42,988 nucleotides of DNA from Rhypophila decipiens (GCA_033297075.1 MU858301.1:1-42988); one strand, 5' to 3'; shown: positions 1 to 12,440, numbered from the stretch's first letter. Notes: generated by a model not told the origin, from the letters alone. Numbers and translations are program-made.

Positions 1-429
1 CCGTGATTTCGCCCTGCGTCGCCGCCATGTTGGCGCCACTCTGCAGGGAGACACAACCTTTGCAAAGAACTACCTCCCCTTAAATTGTGACAAGAAGATC
101 CCGTTGTGTAACAACCCCCCATCCGTTGGGGCTAAAATTGCAGTGCTACTCAAAACTCCTAAATAAAGTGGGAAATTCATGAGTCAGCACTGGCGTGGGA
201 GCGTTATCACGTGATCTAGTATGTGGGGCACGACATGGGGGTGGCACGAACCTAGGCCTGACCACACTTGGAGGTGACAAAACAACACTGGGCGGCGGCA
301 TCATTATCAAGAGAAACGGGAATTTAATTGCTACAAGCACTAGATATGGTATCTACACTAGTGCTAGTCACTCTCTTGCACAACCATGACATGCCACCCA
401 GCCGGCCCTCCAAACAACGCTCGCTCATG
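1..429. other. Left-edge non-coding stretch
   Basis: I see no supportable gene here. The two short open frames that cover 146–389 on opposite strands are low-complexity mirror images of each other and have no recognisable motif, splice partner or good start context. The stretch lies just downstream of the kinase remnant on the minus strand, so it probably contains that gene's former 3' flank. Confidence 0.5.
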
Positions 430-1077
430 TCACACATCCCCATTTCCAAGGTCATACTCCAACAGTCGTCTCTTCACCTGCGGAGATTCGGGTAGCAATG
501 GGCCCCAGGCTGGGTGCTGGAGAACCTTGTCGATGTCAGGGCGCTGCGCATAGTTGTTCGCTGCCCAGCGGTATCTCACCATCTCAGCAAAGTGACCGCC
601 AACTGCGAGGAGTTTTTGATCAGCCGATATGCCACGAGAGGCTGACATAGAACACTCACGATGTATGTAGCCTTTGGCCGCCGACACGCGCGCATTGCGA
701 TAATCCCTGACCATTTTATCAATAGCATTTTGATAACTCTTTTGGAAGGACGGGCGCAGCGCCTCGTTGCTCTTGCCGTCGCGCCACCGGTTGATGGCGT
801 ACTTCCACGGGTGGTAGTTGTACGTCAGCTCGAACAAGATGATGCCCATGGACCAGATGTCGATGGAGTGGTCGGAGTCCTCCAGCTCCAGCTCGGGAGC
901 GAGATAGCCGACCGTGCCGACCGTGCCCGGCTCGGGCCGTAACGACCCACCTGCCTGGATGTGCCTAGATGTGCCGACGTCCAGCAGAACGGAACGGAGC
1001 GGCTTGCCAATAAGGCCGATGTTGGTCGGTTTCAGGTCGCGGTGCAGCCAGCGTCCGTCGTATTGCAACGCACGCAG
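430..1077 (-). pseudogene. Protein kinase C-lobe remnant (N-lobe missing)
   Basis: The frame encodes the C-terminal lobe of a eukaryotic protein kinase. It has the catalytic loop HRDLKPTN, then DVG in place of the usual DFG magnesium-binding motif, then GTVGYLAPE (activation segment and APE), then DIWSMGIILFEL (subdomain IX), and it ends near PLLPESPQVKRRLLEYDL. The glycine-rich loop, the VAIK lysine and the alphaC glutamate are absent. Upstream the frame meets TGA at 1078–1080, with no convincing 3' splice site there and no N-lobe coding before the next gene at 1253. The first residues before HRD read ALQYDGRW, so the break falls just ahead of the catalytic loop. As it stands it cannot bind ATP normally. 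A missed distant upstream exon is the main alternative; a relic is more likely. Confidence 0.7.
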
Positions 1078-1252
1078 TCAATAAGGCATGGCGGTCAATG
1101 TAATATATTAGTCTATTTGGCTCCCGCGCTTCCTCTTCTCTGTCCCTTCCTTTCCCCGGTTCGTGTACTAGAATAAATCCCATTGTCTCGTCTTTGTTCC
1201 GTGGGACTGGGAGTGGCACTTGCTGCTCTAGAAAACCACAAACCTATTCTCA

Positions 1253-2785
1253 CTAGTCCCTGTAAAAATATTCCCAGTCTCCCTCTGTCATTACCTTTGT
1301 GCGTACTGCAGGATCACGCCACAGCGATTGTGTGGCCAAGTTGTCGCCAAAAGCATTAGTTGTTACTTGTCCGGACGTTGGTGTATTGCTTTGCGGGCTC
1401 TCCATACTGGACATGGAGTCATCCAAGTCTTCTCCCCCGACAACGACAGCTCTTTGACTATGGTATCTTGTAACAGAGGAAGATTGTGTCCGGGTAGGGG
1501 TGCAAATATTGACTGTGTGCACAAGTTCGCGCCCGTCGGTGATCGTTCCAGAGCCAGCTGTATTGCTATAGAATCTGGGAGAAGACTGTTTCGGGATCCT
1601 TGGACTGTTGGTGCTGCTCTTGACAATCTTCCAGTTGTTGGTAGGGGTGTGGACATTCTTCGTCGCATTTTCCCTGGACCTGTCGCTCTTTGTCGGGGTG
1701 GAATGATGATCGGTTCCAGGACTTCCTAGCAGTGCCTTTTGGTCGGGGTCAAACCACCACTCGTCATTGTCACTTCCTTCATTTTTCTCATGATTTGGCT
1801 CATAGACAAGGATTGATGGCTCTTGGTGTCCCGCCCCGAGACCCGGATCCGTGAAAGGGTCCATCAAATTGGTGTTTGTGGCGACGAGGTTGCGGGTACG
1901 GTTGACACTCGTAGGCGTCTCAAAGTCGACCTTGTCGATCATAGATGCAGATCCTCTGTTCGTGGTGGACATCGTTTTCGGGGGAAGAGGAGGCTGTGGC
2001 GGAATAGGAAGCGGTTCACATGCATGTCGATTGTTGTTGACCAGGCTGTTGCTGTTGCCTCCTCCATCTTTGTCGACGATGTCGTGGTTGTTGTTGATGC
2101 TCTCGGAGCTGGGAGATTGATCTTGACCTTTCAAGTTGTTGTATGAGCTTTGAGCGTGGTTAAAATAATGCCCCTCATCGTCGCGCTCTTCTTCGACGTC
2201 GTAGAGACAAAGTCCATGACTTAGAGAAGGATAGCCTGAATTGCGTCGAGCTTTCGGCTCGTTAACTGCTTTGGCTTGCTCAAACTGGACCCGCTTCTCC
2301 TTATCTGAGTTCGTCGGGTTTCCCATCAAGGGACCCAGCTCGATATCATTCGCATTCGAGATGTCTCTTCCCGTGGCCTTGTTTGTCAAGGCCTCTTGAG
2401 CCCAGCCGATTGACTGGTTAGTATTTGCCACCTTTGCATGTGCCCGTTGCTCCTTCTCATTCTTATCCCACAAACCCCGTCCCAGAACAACACCTGTCGT
2501 CCTCCTTCTTCCAGAGGCATAAGCATCAGCCACTTCTTTCCTCACTCTTGCAAGCTTTTCATCATGTGCCTCCCAATACGCGCGGTCCTTTTCGCGCTCC
2601 TTAGCAGCTTTAAGTTGCGCCGCCAGTCGAGTGGGACAAGGATCTTGTCCACACGTTCCGCCGCCATGTTGCCTATTGGGTTGGTAGATGCAAGGCTTGC
2701 CCGATTTGATGGATGATTTGCAGCGTTCGACACCGTCGAAGCTAATGCATCTGCAAGTTAAAAAGCCAAGGACATCTTGGCACAT
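1253..2785 (-). CDS. Hypothetical protein with Cys-rich N-terminus (510 aa)
   Basis: A single open frame of 510 residues from an ATG at 2785. I do not recognise it. The first 50 residues contain seven cysteines (pattern CQDV...TCRC...ERC...KPC...GTCGQDPC), possibly a small metal-binding or disulfide-bonded module. A charged helical stretch at about residues 54–90 (AAQLKAAKEREKDRAYWEAH) could form a coiled coil. The remaining 400 residues are rich in Asn, Ser, Thr and Pro and look disordered, including a proline run near PLPIPPQPPLPPK. It has no signal peptide or membrane segment. Composition suggests an intracellular, possibly nuclear protein. An additional 5' exon cannot be excluded. The 185 bp between it and the kinase remnant hold nothing visible. 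Confidence 0.6.
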   Translation of the reverse strand: MCQDVLGFLTCRCISFDGVERCKSSIKSGKPCIYQPNRQHGGGTCGQDPCPTRLAAQLKAAKEREKDRAYWEAHDEKLARVRKEVADAYASGRRRTTGVVLGRGLWDKNEKEQRAHAKVANTNQSIGWAQEALTNKATGRDISNANDIELGPLMGNPTNSDKEKRVQFEQAKAVNEPKARRNSGYPSLSHGLCLYDVEEERDDEGHYFNHAQSSYNNLKGQDQSPSSESINNNHDIVDKDGGGNSNSLVNNNRHACEPLPIPPQPPLPPKTMSTTNRGSASMIDKVDFETPTSVNRTRNLVATNTNLMDPFTDPGLGAGHQEPSILVYEPNHEKNEGSDNDEWWFDPDQKALLGSPGTDHHSTPTKSDRSRENATKNVHTPTNNWKIVKSSTNSPRIPKQSSPRFYSNTAGSGTITDGRELVHTVNICTPTRTQSSSVTRYHSQRAVVVGGEDLDDSMSSMESPQSNTPTSGQVTTNAFGDNLATQSLWRDPAVRTKVMTEGDWEYFYRD

Positions 2786-4237
2786 TTTTGTTGGGGTTTT
2801 CTGTTTTTGTGTCCTGGATTGTCTTGTTTCTCGAATACTGAATGACCCTTCGCTTGGTGGGGCTTCAAGATGGGACTTGGGTCTGGAGTCTTTCTGCGAT
2901 GAGGCGGGCGCCTCAGGCAGATTGCCGGGGTCACGGTGAGTAATTTGGATGGGTCAAGATTGTTTCGTAGATGGTTTCTGCGTAGCGTTAGTAAAACCTG
3001 AGTGCACTGGCTGTTGTCGCATCGGTGGTTGCAAATCTGCTCAAGGACAAGTTGAAGAAGAGATTCTGCAAGCTGGTAAATACTTGGTCGTCGATGTGTT
3101 CGCGCTGCTCATCCGTGATTCTGGGATTGAAGCATGGGTCATGCGAAGACGTGAGCGGGTTGTGACGTAATTACAAGGTGAATTCAGACGAAAGCCATTC
3201 GAGCAAGTCCGCCTTTTCATCTCGATTTTGATGATGATTGTGGATAGCTGTACTTTTCATTGTCCGAGTCTGCCCCTCTGTAGACAATATCTGTCACCCT
3301 GTCGATCCAGTCGAGGAATTGAAGCCATAAGGGACGTGGTTAGTGCTAATGGTAAGCACAAACCCTGATGGCTGGTATGCCCTCGACTTTCATCATGAGG
3401 ACCGTGCATCAAGTGACTCGTATGAAATGTTTCCTGGACCGTGTCATTTCGTGCCCGCGGGTAGTCCATTTGGCACAAAGGGGAGACTTTGTGCAACGTC
3501 AACAACACCACCCAGTCATCCAAAATTGCGCTGTACCTGATCAAGCCGCCACGCCCACGTTCCCCCCAGATATGCCCGGAGGGCAGGCATGCGAGTCCCC
3601 CAATCACCCAGTGATTAAGTTTGGTAGCACAACCTCTAATCGTATGTGACTGTTAAATTCAGCGGTCCATCGGTATCGCATAGCAAATCGTCTAATACCA
3701 TAACAACGGTGAAAATCCACCTTGAGTCGGTGACAGATTATGAGACTGGGCGATCTCCCACTCGTCGATGAATCGTGGTTCGCACCATTCCTTCAGGGTA
3801 TGGGGATCCTTGTTAGCATGTTTGCGTTTCAGCCTACACCAGGGAGACGTTATTATGTCCATCAAGTCTTCCCGAGGTTCGACATACCTACTCAAACTTT
3901 ATACTTGTTCGGCAGGATCACAGTCCACTTTTCAATTGGACCAGCCTTATAGGTTCTTCCAGAACCTAGCCTTATTACTTCTTCGTAAAACACTTTCACA
4001 GTTATTATCAATACTATAAGTAAAATAGAAATCCTCGATTTGTATAGAGTCATAATCCCTTTCATCAGAATATCCAAATTCTGCTCTTAGACCTCTTTTT
4101 TAGCCAAACTCTAGCCATGAGCTTAAAAAGTGGGTCGAGTACTGAGGTCACCATTACTACATCGTCGTTTCTTTATTTCATCACATCGGCCATTCACTGC
4201 TAAGGTACTTGTAGTTTCTATGGTCATAAGTATCACC
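2786..4237. other. Intergenic region, no supported gene
   Basis: About 1.4 kb without a convincing coding region. Several open frames of 60–116 residues overlap on both strands (for example around 2949–3170 and 3257–3649), but none shows a domain, a good start context or consistent composition. The stretch next to 2786 should contain the promoter of the minus-strand 510-residue protein, and the part before 4238 the promoter of the small membrane protein. Confidence 0.45.
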
Positions 4238-4830
4238 ATGGCACCAACTCTCGTGAGACTCGCCTCGACCCTTGGCGTTGCCGTGACCAATGCCACCAGC
4301 GCTGATTGGAAATCCTCAGCGCCAGCGACGTCACCAGCAGACAGTAAGTTCCATTATCCCCATCTCGAACCACCTCGAGTTCCTTGCCAACGCTAGTGAT
4401 TGCAGTCATCCTCAAATATGTCCTTCCGAGTATTGCATCTCTGGTCGGAGTGATGGGTCTTTGCGTCGCGTTAAAAAACCATCGATACTCGCTTCTCAAA
4501 GATGGTCACTCGGTTACCTGCTTCTTCTTCCTCAGAAGGCGATCCTTGGCAAAGATGAGGGCCAAGAGGGAATCGACTCGGAGTAGGCATGGGGAACTAG
4601 CCAAGGATATCGACCGAGAGAGACAGGCTTTCCTCGACCTGGAGCTCTTGGAGCTCCAACACCAATATACCAAAGGACGGGGAGGGACCGAGACAGCTAG
4701 TATCTCGGAGACCATTTCCATCGACGATAACACGACAGACGATGACACTAATCCAGAGCGTTGCTGCAGTGACCCAGGCTTTCAGAATCAGCGGATTCAG
4801 GCTCTGAGATTGAAATTGGGGGTGTTCTGA
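4238..4830 (+). CDS. Small one-TM hypothetical protein, two exons
   Basis: Exon 1 is 4238–4343 and exon 2 is 4406–4830, joined over a 62-nt intron (GTAAGT ... TGCAG), giving 176 residues. The start at 4238 has a strong context (CACCATGGC); an in-frame ATG at 4220 would add six residues. After a Ser/Thr/Ala-rich N-terminus the protein has one hydrophobic segment around IILKYVLPSIASLVGVMGLC, created across the splice junction. A basic stretch follows (RRRSLAKMRAKRESTRSR), then a short charged helix and an acidic tail with TSISIDDNTTDDD-like composition. This layout suggests a small tail-side cytosolic membrane protein. I recognise no family. The splice signals and the continuous hydrophobic segment are the main support. 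Confidence 0.55.
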
Positions 4831-5734
4831 GCGAGATTAAGTATAGATTGTGCTGACTGAGTCGGCGTCGGCGAGGGCCGGATCTTTCAGGGTGGATATC
4901 GACCGTAGCTGGTCTTGGGGCAGTCGGCCCTCCTTAAATGTGGCTTAAATCGGCGCACAAGGATGTACGTGTAGACTGTTGAGAGCAATTCTTGGGGTTA
5001 GACCTCGGCGTTTATTGGCTTGTAAAATCAGAGTTTATATACTCCAAGGAAGACTGAACTCACTCAACCATTATTCCACTGTCATATCCGTACATTCCTC
5101 GGTCCGAAGATTTCCTGTTCCCATCATCTCTCTGTTTCTTCATAGTCATCGGCCGGTAAATACTATCCAACATGTCCTTCAGCTAGGTGAACTTGCGATG
5201 TTTGCCGACCCAACCCCCAAAAACCGATTCGATTCAAAAGGCGGTAGTCCGATCCCAGCCGGTTGATTCGGCTGCTCTGTCGTCCAAGAACTAGAATAGA
5301 CCTACCATGACCCACGGGTCGGAGCACCTTTCCGCACCACAATTTAGCCAGCCATGCGATGGAGGGGAATGCCCAACATGGCGAATGAAGTACGTTACTA
5401 CACAGTCCCATTGTCCGGGTCCCGGGCGTGATTGCGTATGATTGTGCTTGTTGGGGCGATCATCCTTCTATTGGCGCGCTACTGAGCGGGAAGATCGGAT
5501 CAAATCGAGCATTTACACATAGCCGAGGCCGGATGCCACCCTCCGCTGGTAGGATAATATGAGCTCATTTTGCATCCTCTGGGCACTATCCCGGGACCCG
5601 GGACCCATCAATATATCACAAGCACACCGAGGAAAACCCTATTCCGACGATCGACATATAAAGACCATCATGGAGACTGTCATTGTAACCCCAGACGCTC
5701 CTCTCCCTGTCTGTCTATGCTGCAACTCTCAAAC
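4831..5734. promoter_or_regulatory. Upstream region of the GH93-like gene
   Basis: About 900 bp with no supported gene. It ends in a pyrimidine-rich leader just before the start at 5735. A short GC-rich direct duplication (CCGGGAC twice) lies near 5591–5604. No clear TATA box is visible. Confidence 0.35.
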
Positions 5735-6925
5735 ATGGCACTCAAGGCCCTCTTCCTCGCCATCTCGGCGACCCTATCCCTCACCAATGGCGCCGCCGCT
5801 CAATCCGCCACGGTCCCAAAACCCTTCAGCACCTTTGAAGAAAACGTAATCTGGATGCCGCCCATCAACAGCACAATCATGTATCCGCGCCTGACCGAGC
5901 TCTCCGACGGTACAATCCTCGCCACAGCCGGTCTAAACTCCCAACCAGCCGTATTTCCCATCTTCAGCTCCTCCGACGGGGGCGCATCCTGGACCTGGAT
6001 CTCCAACCTAACCGACCAAGTAAACGGTCTAGGCATGACGGCCCAACCAGCAATCTACGAACTGCCCTTTGACCTCTCCGAAAAGTTCCCGGCCGGCACG
6101 GTCCTCGCATCCGGCAACTCGTGGGGGAACAAATCAACCAACATCGACCTCTACGCCTCCTTCGACAAAGGCCACACCTGGGAATTCATTTCCAACGTAG
6201 CCCGTGGATCCGGGCCCTCCACCGAAAACGGAAACCCCTGCATCTGGGAACCCTTCATCCTAGCGTACAACGGCACCGTCGGCGTATTCTACTCTGACCA
6301 GCGCGATCCTCTCCACGCGCAGAAACTCGCGCATCAAAAGTCCACCGACCTGATCAACTGGGGTCCCGTCGTCAACGACGTCGCCTACAAGACTTATACC
6401 GACCGCCCAGGAATGACAGTGATAACCTACATCCCGCCCTTAAAGCAATTTATTTTTGTATATGAGTACCCGGGTACACCATCACTCAACGCAAGCGGGG
6501 GCGAACAATGGTCCGGCCAGCAATTTCCCGTCTATTACAGATTCGCTTCTTCGCCATTTGAATTCGACAATGATAGGGGGTATCCGATCGTCGTGAAAGG
6601 AGTGCAGCCGGGGTCGTCGCCCTACGTGGTTTGGTCACCTGTCGGCGGTCCAAACGGGACCATCATCGTCAGCGACAACGACCACTGGGATGTCTTTACC
6701 AATTCGCATGCTGGCCAGCCGGACCGTTGGGAAGCGCACAGTACCCCGCAAATGAATGCTTATTCTAGAGCGTTGTGGGTGCCGCAGAACAGGACAAATC
6801 ATTTGATCATCTTGGGCGCGGCGAGATATAGTCGGGCTGTGCATCGGCCTTTGAGCTTGAGTGTGGTTGACATTGAGGAGTTGTTAAAGAAAGAGGCTGG
6901 TGATGCCAAGCCGATTATGCCATGA
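5735..6925 (+). CDS. Secreted BNR/Asp-box glycosidase, GH93 exo-arabinanase-like
   Basis: A single-exon gene of 396 residues. The start at 5735 (AACATGGCA) gives a clean signal peptide, MALKALFLAISATLSLTNG, cut near AAAQS; an in-frame ATG at 5717 adds six residues. The mature part is a beta-propeller type hydrolase with Asp-boxes SSSDGGASW (about 78–86) and SFDKGHTW (about 142–149). Segments IWEPF, VFYSDQRD, KSTDLINWGPVV and YTDRPGMT match the layout I know from family GH93, which releases arabinobiose from the ends of alpha-1,5-arabinan. Glu172 (IWEPF) and Glu244 (FVYEY) are the candidate catalytic acids by family analogy, which is inference. It is probably secreted to degrade plant pectin side chains. 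A sialidase-like activity is a less likely reading. Confidence 0.8.
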   Translation: MALKALFLAISATLSLTNGAAAQSATVPKPFSTFEENVIWMPPINSTIMYPRLTELSDGTILATAGLNSQPAVFPIFSSSDGGASWTWISNLTDQVNGLGMTAQPAIYELPFDLSEKFPAGTVLASGNSWGNKSTNIDLYASFDKGHTWEFISNVARGSGPSTENGNPCIWEPFILAYNGTVGVFYSDQRDPLHAQKLAHQKSTDLINWGPVVNDVAYKTYTDRPGMTVITYIPPLKQFIFVYEYPGTPSLNASGGEQWSGQQFPVYYRFASSPFEFDNDRGYPIVVKGVQPGSSPYVVWSPVGGPNGTIIVSDNDHWDVFTNSHAGQPDRWEAHSTPQMNAYSRALWVPQNRTNHLIILGAARYSRAVHRPLSLSVVDIEELLKKEAGDAKPIMP

Positions 6926-7499
6926 GGGACTGGAGATTGTGAGGTTGTTTGTATTGTTGATCTGACGCCGGGATCGGCCAAGTGTCATTCTACAATTGAG
7001 CTTCAGGTAAAATGGTTGTGGAAACTGAAATTGTAGTAGTATAATATAATGATCTTGGGATCATGGAGAAATGGTTGTTTTAACTTACTGTTTACCTAAT
7101 CATCTCCGCATGAAGCTCTTCCCAGACTCTCCTGAACGTATCCGAAGCGAGTGAGACCCGAGAGAGCCCACAATGACCCTGAAATCTTGGTCTAACGTCA
7201 TACAAGAATGAACGTCACACAAGAATGTTCTTCACCAATATTTTGTCCCAAGGCTTGTTTGAGCAGCTCAGACTCTGTAACTTTTACAGTTTATACGGTT
7301 GGGTCTTTCCCAGAGTCGTAATATTGTCTTGGCAACGCTTGATGTCCGATACTGTGCATATCTGCGTCGGGCGTTGTGCCGAGACGGTTTCCTCTTCAGC
7401 CGCAAATTCGGGGGTAGATATCCTGTGCCCGTTCTGCATTTTTCACCCCTCATCTCTCTCGAAGTTGACCTCATCATCCGCACTTGTCAGCAATCAAGA
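6926..7499. other. Intergenic region
   Basis: About 570 bp between the glycosidase and the membrane-protein gene. Open frames here are shadows. It should hold the glycosidase 3' end and the promoter of the next gene; I see no distinct element. Confidence 0.4.
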
Positions 7500-8931
<1,432 letters not shown>

Positions 8932-9293
8932 AAACATTTCAGAAATTCAGTCACGATGCATGGTGGTACGCTCATTGAATGGGGAAGGGGAAAGTGGGAA
9001 TGGTAATGGCTAATAACGAATTTGAGGACTCCATCCAGTGGATGTAATTAGCGACGAAGATAAGGAAAGAATGTATTGTCAATGCAAGATGATATGACGC
9101 CGGCAGATTGCAAGAATATTGTTGGCGATTGAGCAAAATGCTGGTTGTGATGCCGATATACGACAGTCTCCAGGTATAGTGATCATTGGATTATAAATTT
9201 TCTAAAGAGAATTGGTTGGGAAGGGCAAACCCCCAAAAAAGTAAAAGAAACAATAGACTTGAACTATCAAGTTACCAAAAGTGAAAAAAGAAA
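8932..9293. other. Intergenic region with Pol III terminator for tRNA
   Basis: The 3' flank of the membrane-protein gene. Next to the tRNA, an A6 run at 9284–9289 reads as T6 on the minus strand and is the expected RNA polymerase III terminator. No gene seen. Confidence 0.5.
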
Positions 9294-9376
9294 CGACCCA
9301 CGCGCGACTCGAACGCGCAATCTTCAGAGCAGTTCAAGAACCGAAATCTGACGCCTTACCATTTGGCCAGCGGGCC
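9294..9376 (-). tRNA. tRNA-Arg (anticodon TCG) with 11-nt intron
   Basis: The minus strand folds into a complete tRNA. The acceptor arm GGCCCGC pairs with GTGGGTC, with G at the discriminator. The D arm is closed by GCC/GGC. The anticodon stem is TCAGA/TCTGA, and the T arm has loop TTCGAGT closed by GCGCG/CGCGC. The anticodon loop is 18 nt instead of 7, which fits an 11-nt intron at the usual site after position 37 and leaves anticodon TCG, reading CGA arginine codons. A T-run terminator lies directly downstream on the minus strand. Confidence 0.88.
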
Positions 9377-9618
9377 GTGATGACTAATCATTGGATGAAA
9401 GATAGATGTCCGTTCTTGGCCCATAAAGCAATGAGGGTCTCGAGTCAAAACCCCAAAAGTTTTGACTTCCTTCTATAGTTGCATCACACTTGTATTGAAT
9501 TTCAGTTGAATGGAAATTGTATTTATTTGTGATTGCACCTCATGTTTCCTCCGCCCAACCAGCAGTTCCGCTTGAAAACTGTCACAAAAGATGCTGAGCG
9601 CCATGAGAAGGAGCCTGT
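9377..9618. other. Short spacer between tRNA and terpene synthase
   Basis: About 240 bp holding the 3' flank of the terpene synthase gene. No gene seen. Confidence 0.4.
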
Positions 9619-11194
9619 TTAAAATAGAATTCGCGCCTTCCTCAACAATGAACCGACAATGCTCCAAGTCGTTCCCCAGATGGACCATAGCGAGATGCAA
9701 TGAACTGTAGAGCGCTGACCGGTTTCGGTAGACTTCGACTTTGCTCCCATGATCTCATCCTCGGATTTTTGCTCGCTCAGCTCATGATCAGATGAGGACA
9801 ACGTCCTTGGTTCAGGGGCAATTGCGACCTCCTGAGCCGATGCATCCGATACGACTTGCTGAGGTCGCAATGCAAAGGTCCTTTCCCGACCAATTCGTGG
9901 GGCATCCTTGCCAAAGTACCGCTCGCTCTGATGATGTTTGCATGCAGTGTTAGAGTCGTCCTGTGCACAATGGGAAATCGTCCGGCAAAAGGATTTATAA
10001 ATACCTCGAAACCCCAAGCATCACTTGCCCTGACCCAATTGGCAAGAGCACTCGCATACTCGACCACGTAGGCATTTACCTGCTGTGACTCCTCTGGGAA
10101 AGTCGGAAGCGTCTCAAACCCCGCCAAGAACTCGTCAACGAGACCATCATGATACCTACCAACCCAGTCCATGGCTCCTTGAACGTCGAGCTTCAGCGGG
10201 CTCATGATGGCGGATATAATGTTGTGTTCGGCTTGGCCGGGCTGGGATTGTCTGTGGGGTTAAACCTGGTCAGCAACTGGCGAGAACATGGACACATAGG
10301 TATGTCTTACTCCCTGTCATAACTAACGATATCATTTCCCAGGATAATCATATCAGTCGCCAGCTCCTCCAATCGCTTCAGTGTGGGATGTGCCACTACA
10401 TGATCTGGCAGGTCCATATGCATGGCGTTGAGGACAAAGCTTGGTTCCGCCCCAATCGTGTAACGACGGAGGGCGAGGTAGCTTGCAATGTCCCTCTGGC
10501 AGTGATTGTCCCTATCTGATGACTGTTGGACGACCGAGTCAACGTAACGTTGGAAAGCTTCAATGAACCTCTTCTGGAAGCTTTCTGGTGTCGTCTTGAT
10601 GGCGTTCAGCCAGAATCTGTGACATGATAATCAGCGACGAGAAGGAGACACCGCAACAATAGAGTCCTACTCTTGGGCAACCCGACCTCCGACAAACTCG
10701 CCTTCTGGTCTCGGCTTGTGGGGGTCCCTGAGAGCATCCATGATGCTGATGGCCTGTTGACGACTTTCCTCATGAGTGCTTCGGTCCGAGTACTCATCGA
10801 AAACGAAGAACAAGTGCATTAGGTCGCAGCCGATTCGGCATCCATCTAGATCAAGAGCCAGGGTCAGACGTTTGACATTATCACGGTTTTTGCTAGACAC
10901 TGTAAATCACCCCTGTTCAGATTTGCCCAAGCAAGTGATGATAACAAGCCTACATCGAAAGATGTTAGAAGTGACTCGGTCGTAAACTGGTGAGAGAGAT
11001 AATGACTGACTAAAGTTACAACGGTTGAATGCTCTTTGGGCTTTAGGACTGAAAGCACGGAAGCTTTCGATCCATGCCTCAGACTTTCTTTTGCACTCCT
11101 CATAATGTGGGTTGATGGTTCGCGGCCATGGCCAGTTCCGGAGGGTATCCGGGAGGCGAATAATGGCTTGAGAATCATTGCTGAGTACCGGCAT
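9619..11194 (-). CDS. Class I terpene synthase (sesquiterpene cyclase-like), six exons
   Basis: Exons (minus strand): 11194–11011, 10949–10911, 10845–10671, 10616–10311, 10251–10005 and 9927–9619, 419 residues. All five introns are GT–AG, 54–77 nt, and all phases match. The metal-binding motif is FVFDEYSD (DEYSD at 91–95), the pyrophosphate-sensing arginine region is [12 protein letters not shown] (about 182–193), the NSE triad is NDIVSYDRE (227–235) and the RY pair is SERYFG (318–323). These are the hallmarks of the fungal class I cyclases that ionise farnesyl diphosphate, or more rarely geranylgeranyl diphosphate, in the cytosol. Unusual is a tail of about 95 residues after the RY pair, rich in Ser and Glu. 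The product cannot be read from sequence. The nearest biosynthetic neighbour is the P450 at 13593. Confidence 0.88.
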
Positions 11195-11962
11195 TTTGAA
11201 GATTGGTCTTGGTGTAGAGAAGATTGTATGCTGGTCTGAGAAGGTTGGTGGCCCAATGCCATTAAATGTGTTATATAAAGACTTCCGTAACAACAAGAAG
11301 GCTAGTCCAATATTGGTCACAACTTTCGTGGCGCCCTCCCGTCTTCTCTTTCCTCTCTAAACTTGGCCTCATGTTATTCATAACCCTGATAAGTTGATAG
11401 TGATTGCCCCGGTGATCGGCGGCGCATAGGCTAGCAAGAGTTGTCTTTTGCATCGATATCATGATAAATGATACAATTTACTATCTCCACCAGTGGGTCT
11501 ATGATGCTTACTGTCAAGACTAGATATCTCGACGCCTGCCAATGTCACCTTTGCGGAAAGTCATCACGCACGTCAACAAGAACTGTCACTCGGCTATCCA
11601 TTTTACCATTGCTTAGCCACCTAACCTGTATCTCTTGCGTCATGCGAGTGAAGCCGGGGTCAACGGCCACAGTCGAAAGGTGAGGGGAAGATTTCAACGT
11701 GCATACAGGGGTGACTTGGAAGTGGACCGCCACCAAGAATAATGGGTGATTTAATGCCATGGGTCTGGGATTTGATTCATAAGATTCCGCGGACAAAAAG
11801 AGGGGGCAACACTTTCGCGAGGTTCACCAGCACACGTGCAGCTACTGCTCTTTCCGGAATGGATGGTCGACCATCGACCTTTGCCAGGTTCTACCGTTCT
11901 GTGTCAATGATATGGCTGTGCTTACCACCTTACACCTAGTCGACCGTCCCGTCCCGTTCCGC

Positions 11963-11986
11963 TCCATGTCCATGTCCATGTCCATG
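11963..11986. repeat. Hexamer microsatellite (TCCATG)x4
   Basis: Four perfect tandem copies of TCCATG. They lie in non-coding DNA upstream of the terpene synthase, and a related pyrimidine-rich repeat precedes them (GTCCCGTCCCG). Confidence 0.9.
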
Positions 11987-12149
11987 TCTATTTTGTGCGT
12001 TAGTAGTATCAAATCCCTACTAGACAACCGTCACCACCAACACCATATCCTATGCTCCACAAGCAGTGCATCTTGTGTCCTGCGCCTTTGCTTTTATCAA
12101 CAACTCGTCTATTGGGTATAAGTGGATACCCTCGATTGTGGTCACCTTC

Positions 12150-12440
12150 CTAGCCGAGCTGGCCTGTAAAACTCACTGCTCCTGGGAACCCACTATATGT
12201 TGTTGGCAGGAGTGGATTATTAGCAATATTGCCAGCAGCTCGTCCGGTTGCCCGGTTGTACACCGTATTTGGCGAATCGCATGCATTGGTACCCAGTTTA
12301 TTCAAGGGACCCAGGTATATGAACCAAAAAGAGACCCAGGTGTGACCTCCGCTATTCGTGTTCGTAACAAAATCAGAAGGATCAAGGCCAGGAGTCATGA
12401 CATTATAAGCCCAAGGAAGCGAATGACACGTCCTACGACA
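12150..12440 (-). pseudogene. Possible orphan exon or gene fragment, unknown family
   Basis: An open minus-strand stretch of about 97 codons that looks protein-like (segments SLPWAYNVMTPGLDPSDF, GGHTWVSFWFIYLGPLN, NACDSPNTVYNRATGRAAG, FPGAVSFTGQLG, then stop). Composition is rich in Asn, Thr, Gly and aromatic residues, as in secreted or extracellular fungal proteins. TAG at 12441–12443 closes the frame upstream and no clear 3' splice site or start context fixes a complete gene; an ATG sits at codon MTPGL. I do not recognise the family. It may be the last exon of a decayed gene. Confidence 0.25.

Noticed and set aside
146..389. Opposed 64-codon frames at the left edge
   Set aside because: Mirror-image low-complexity frames without any coding support.
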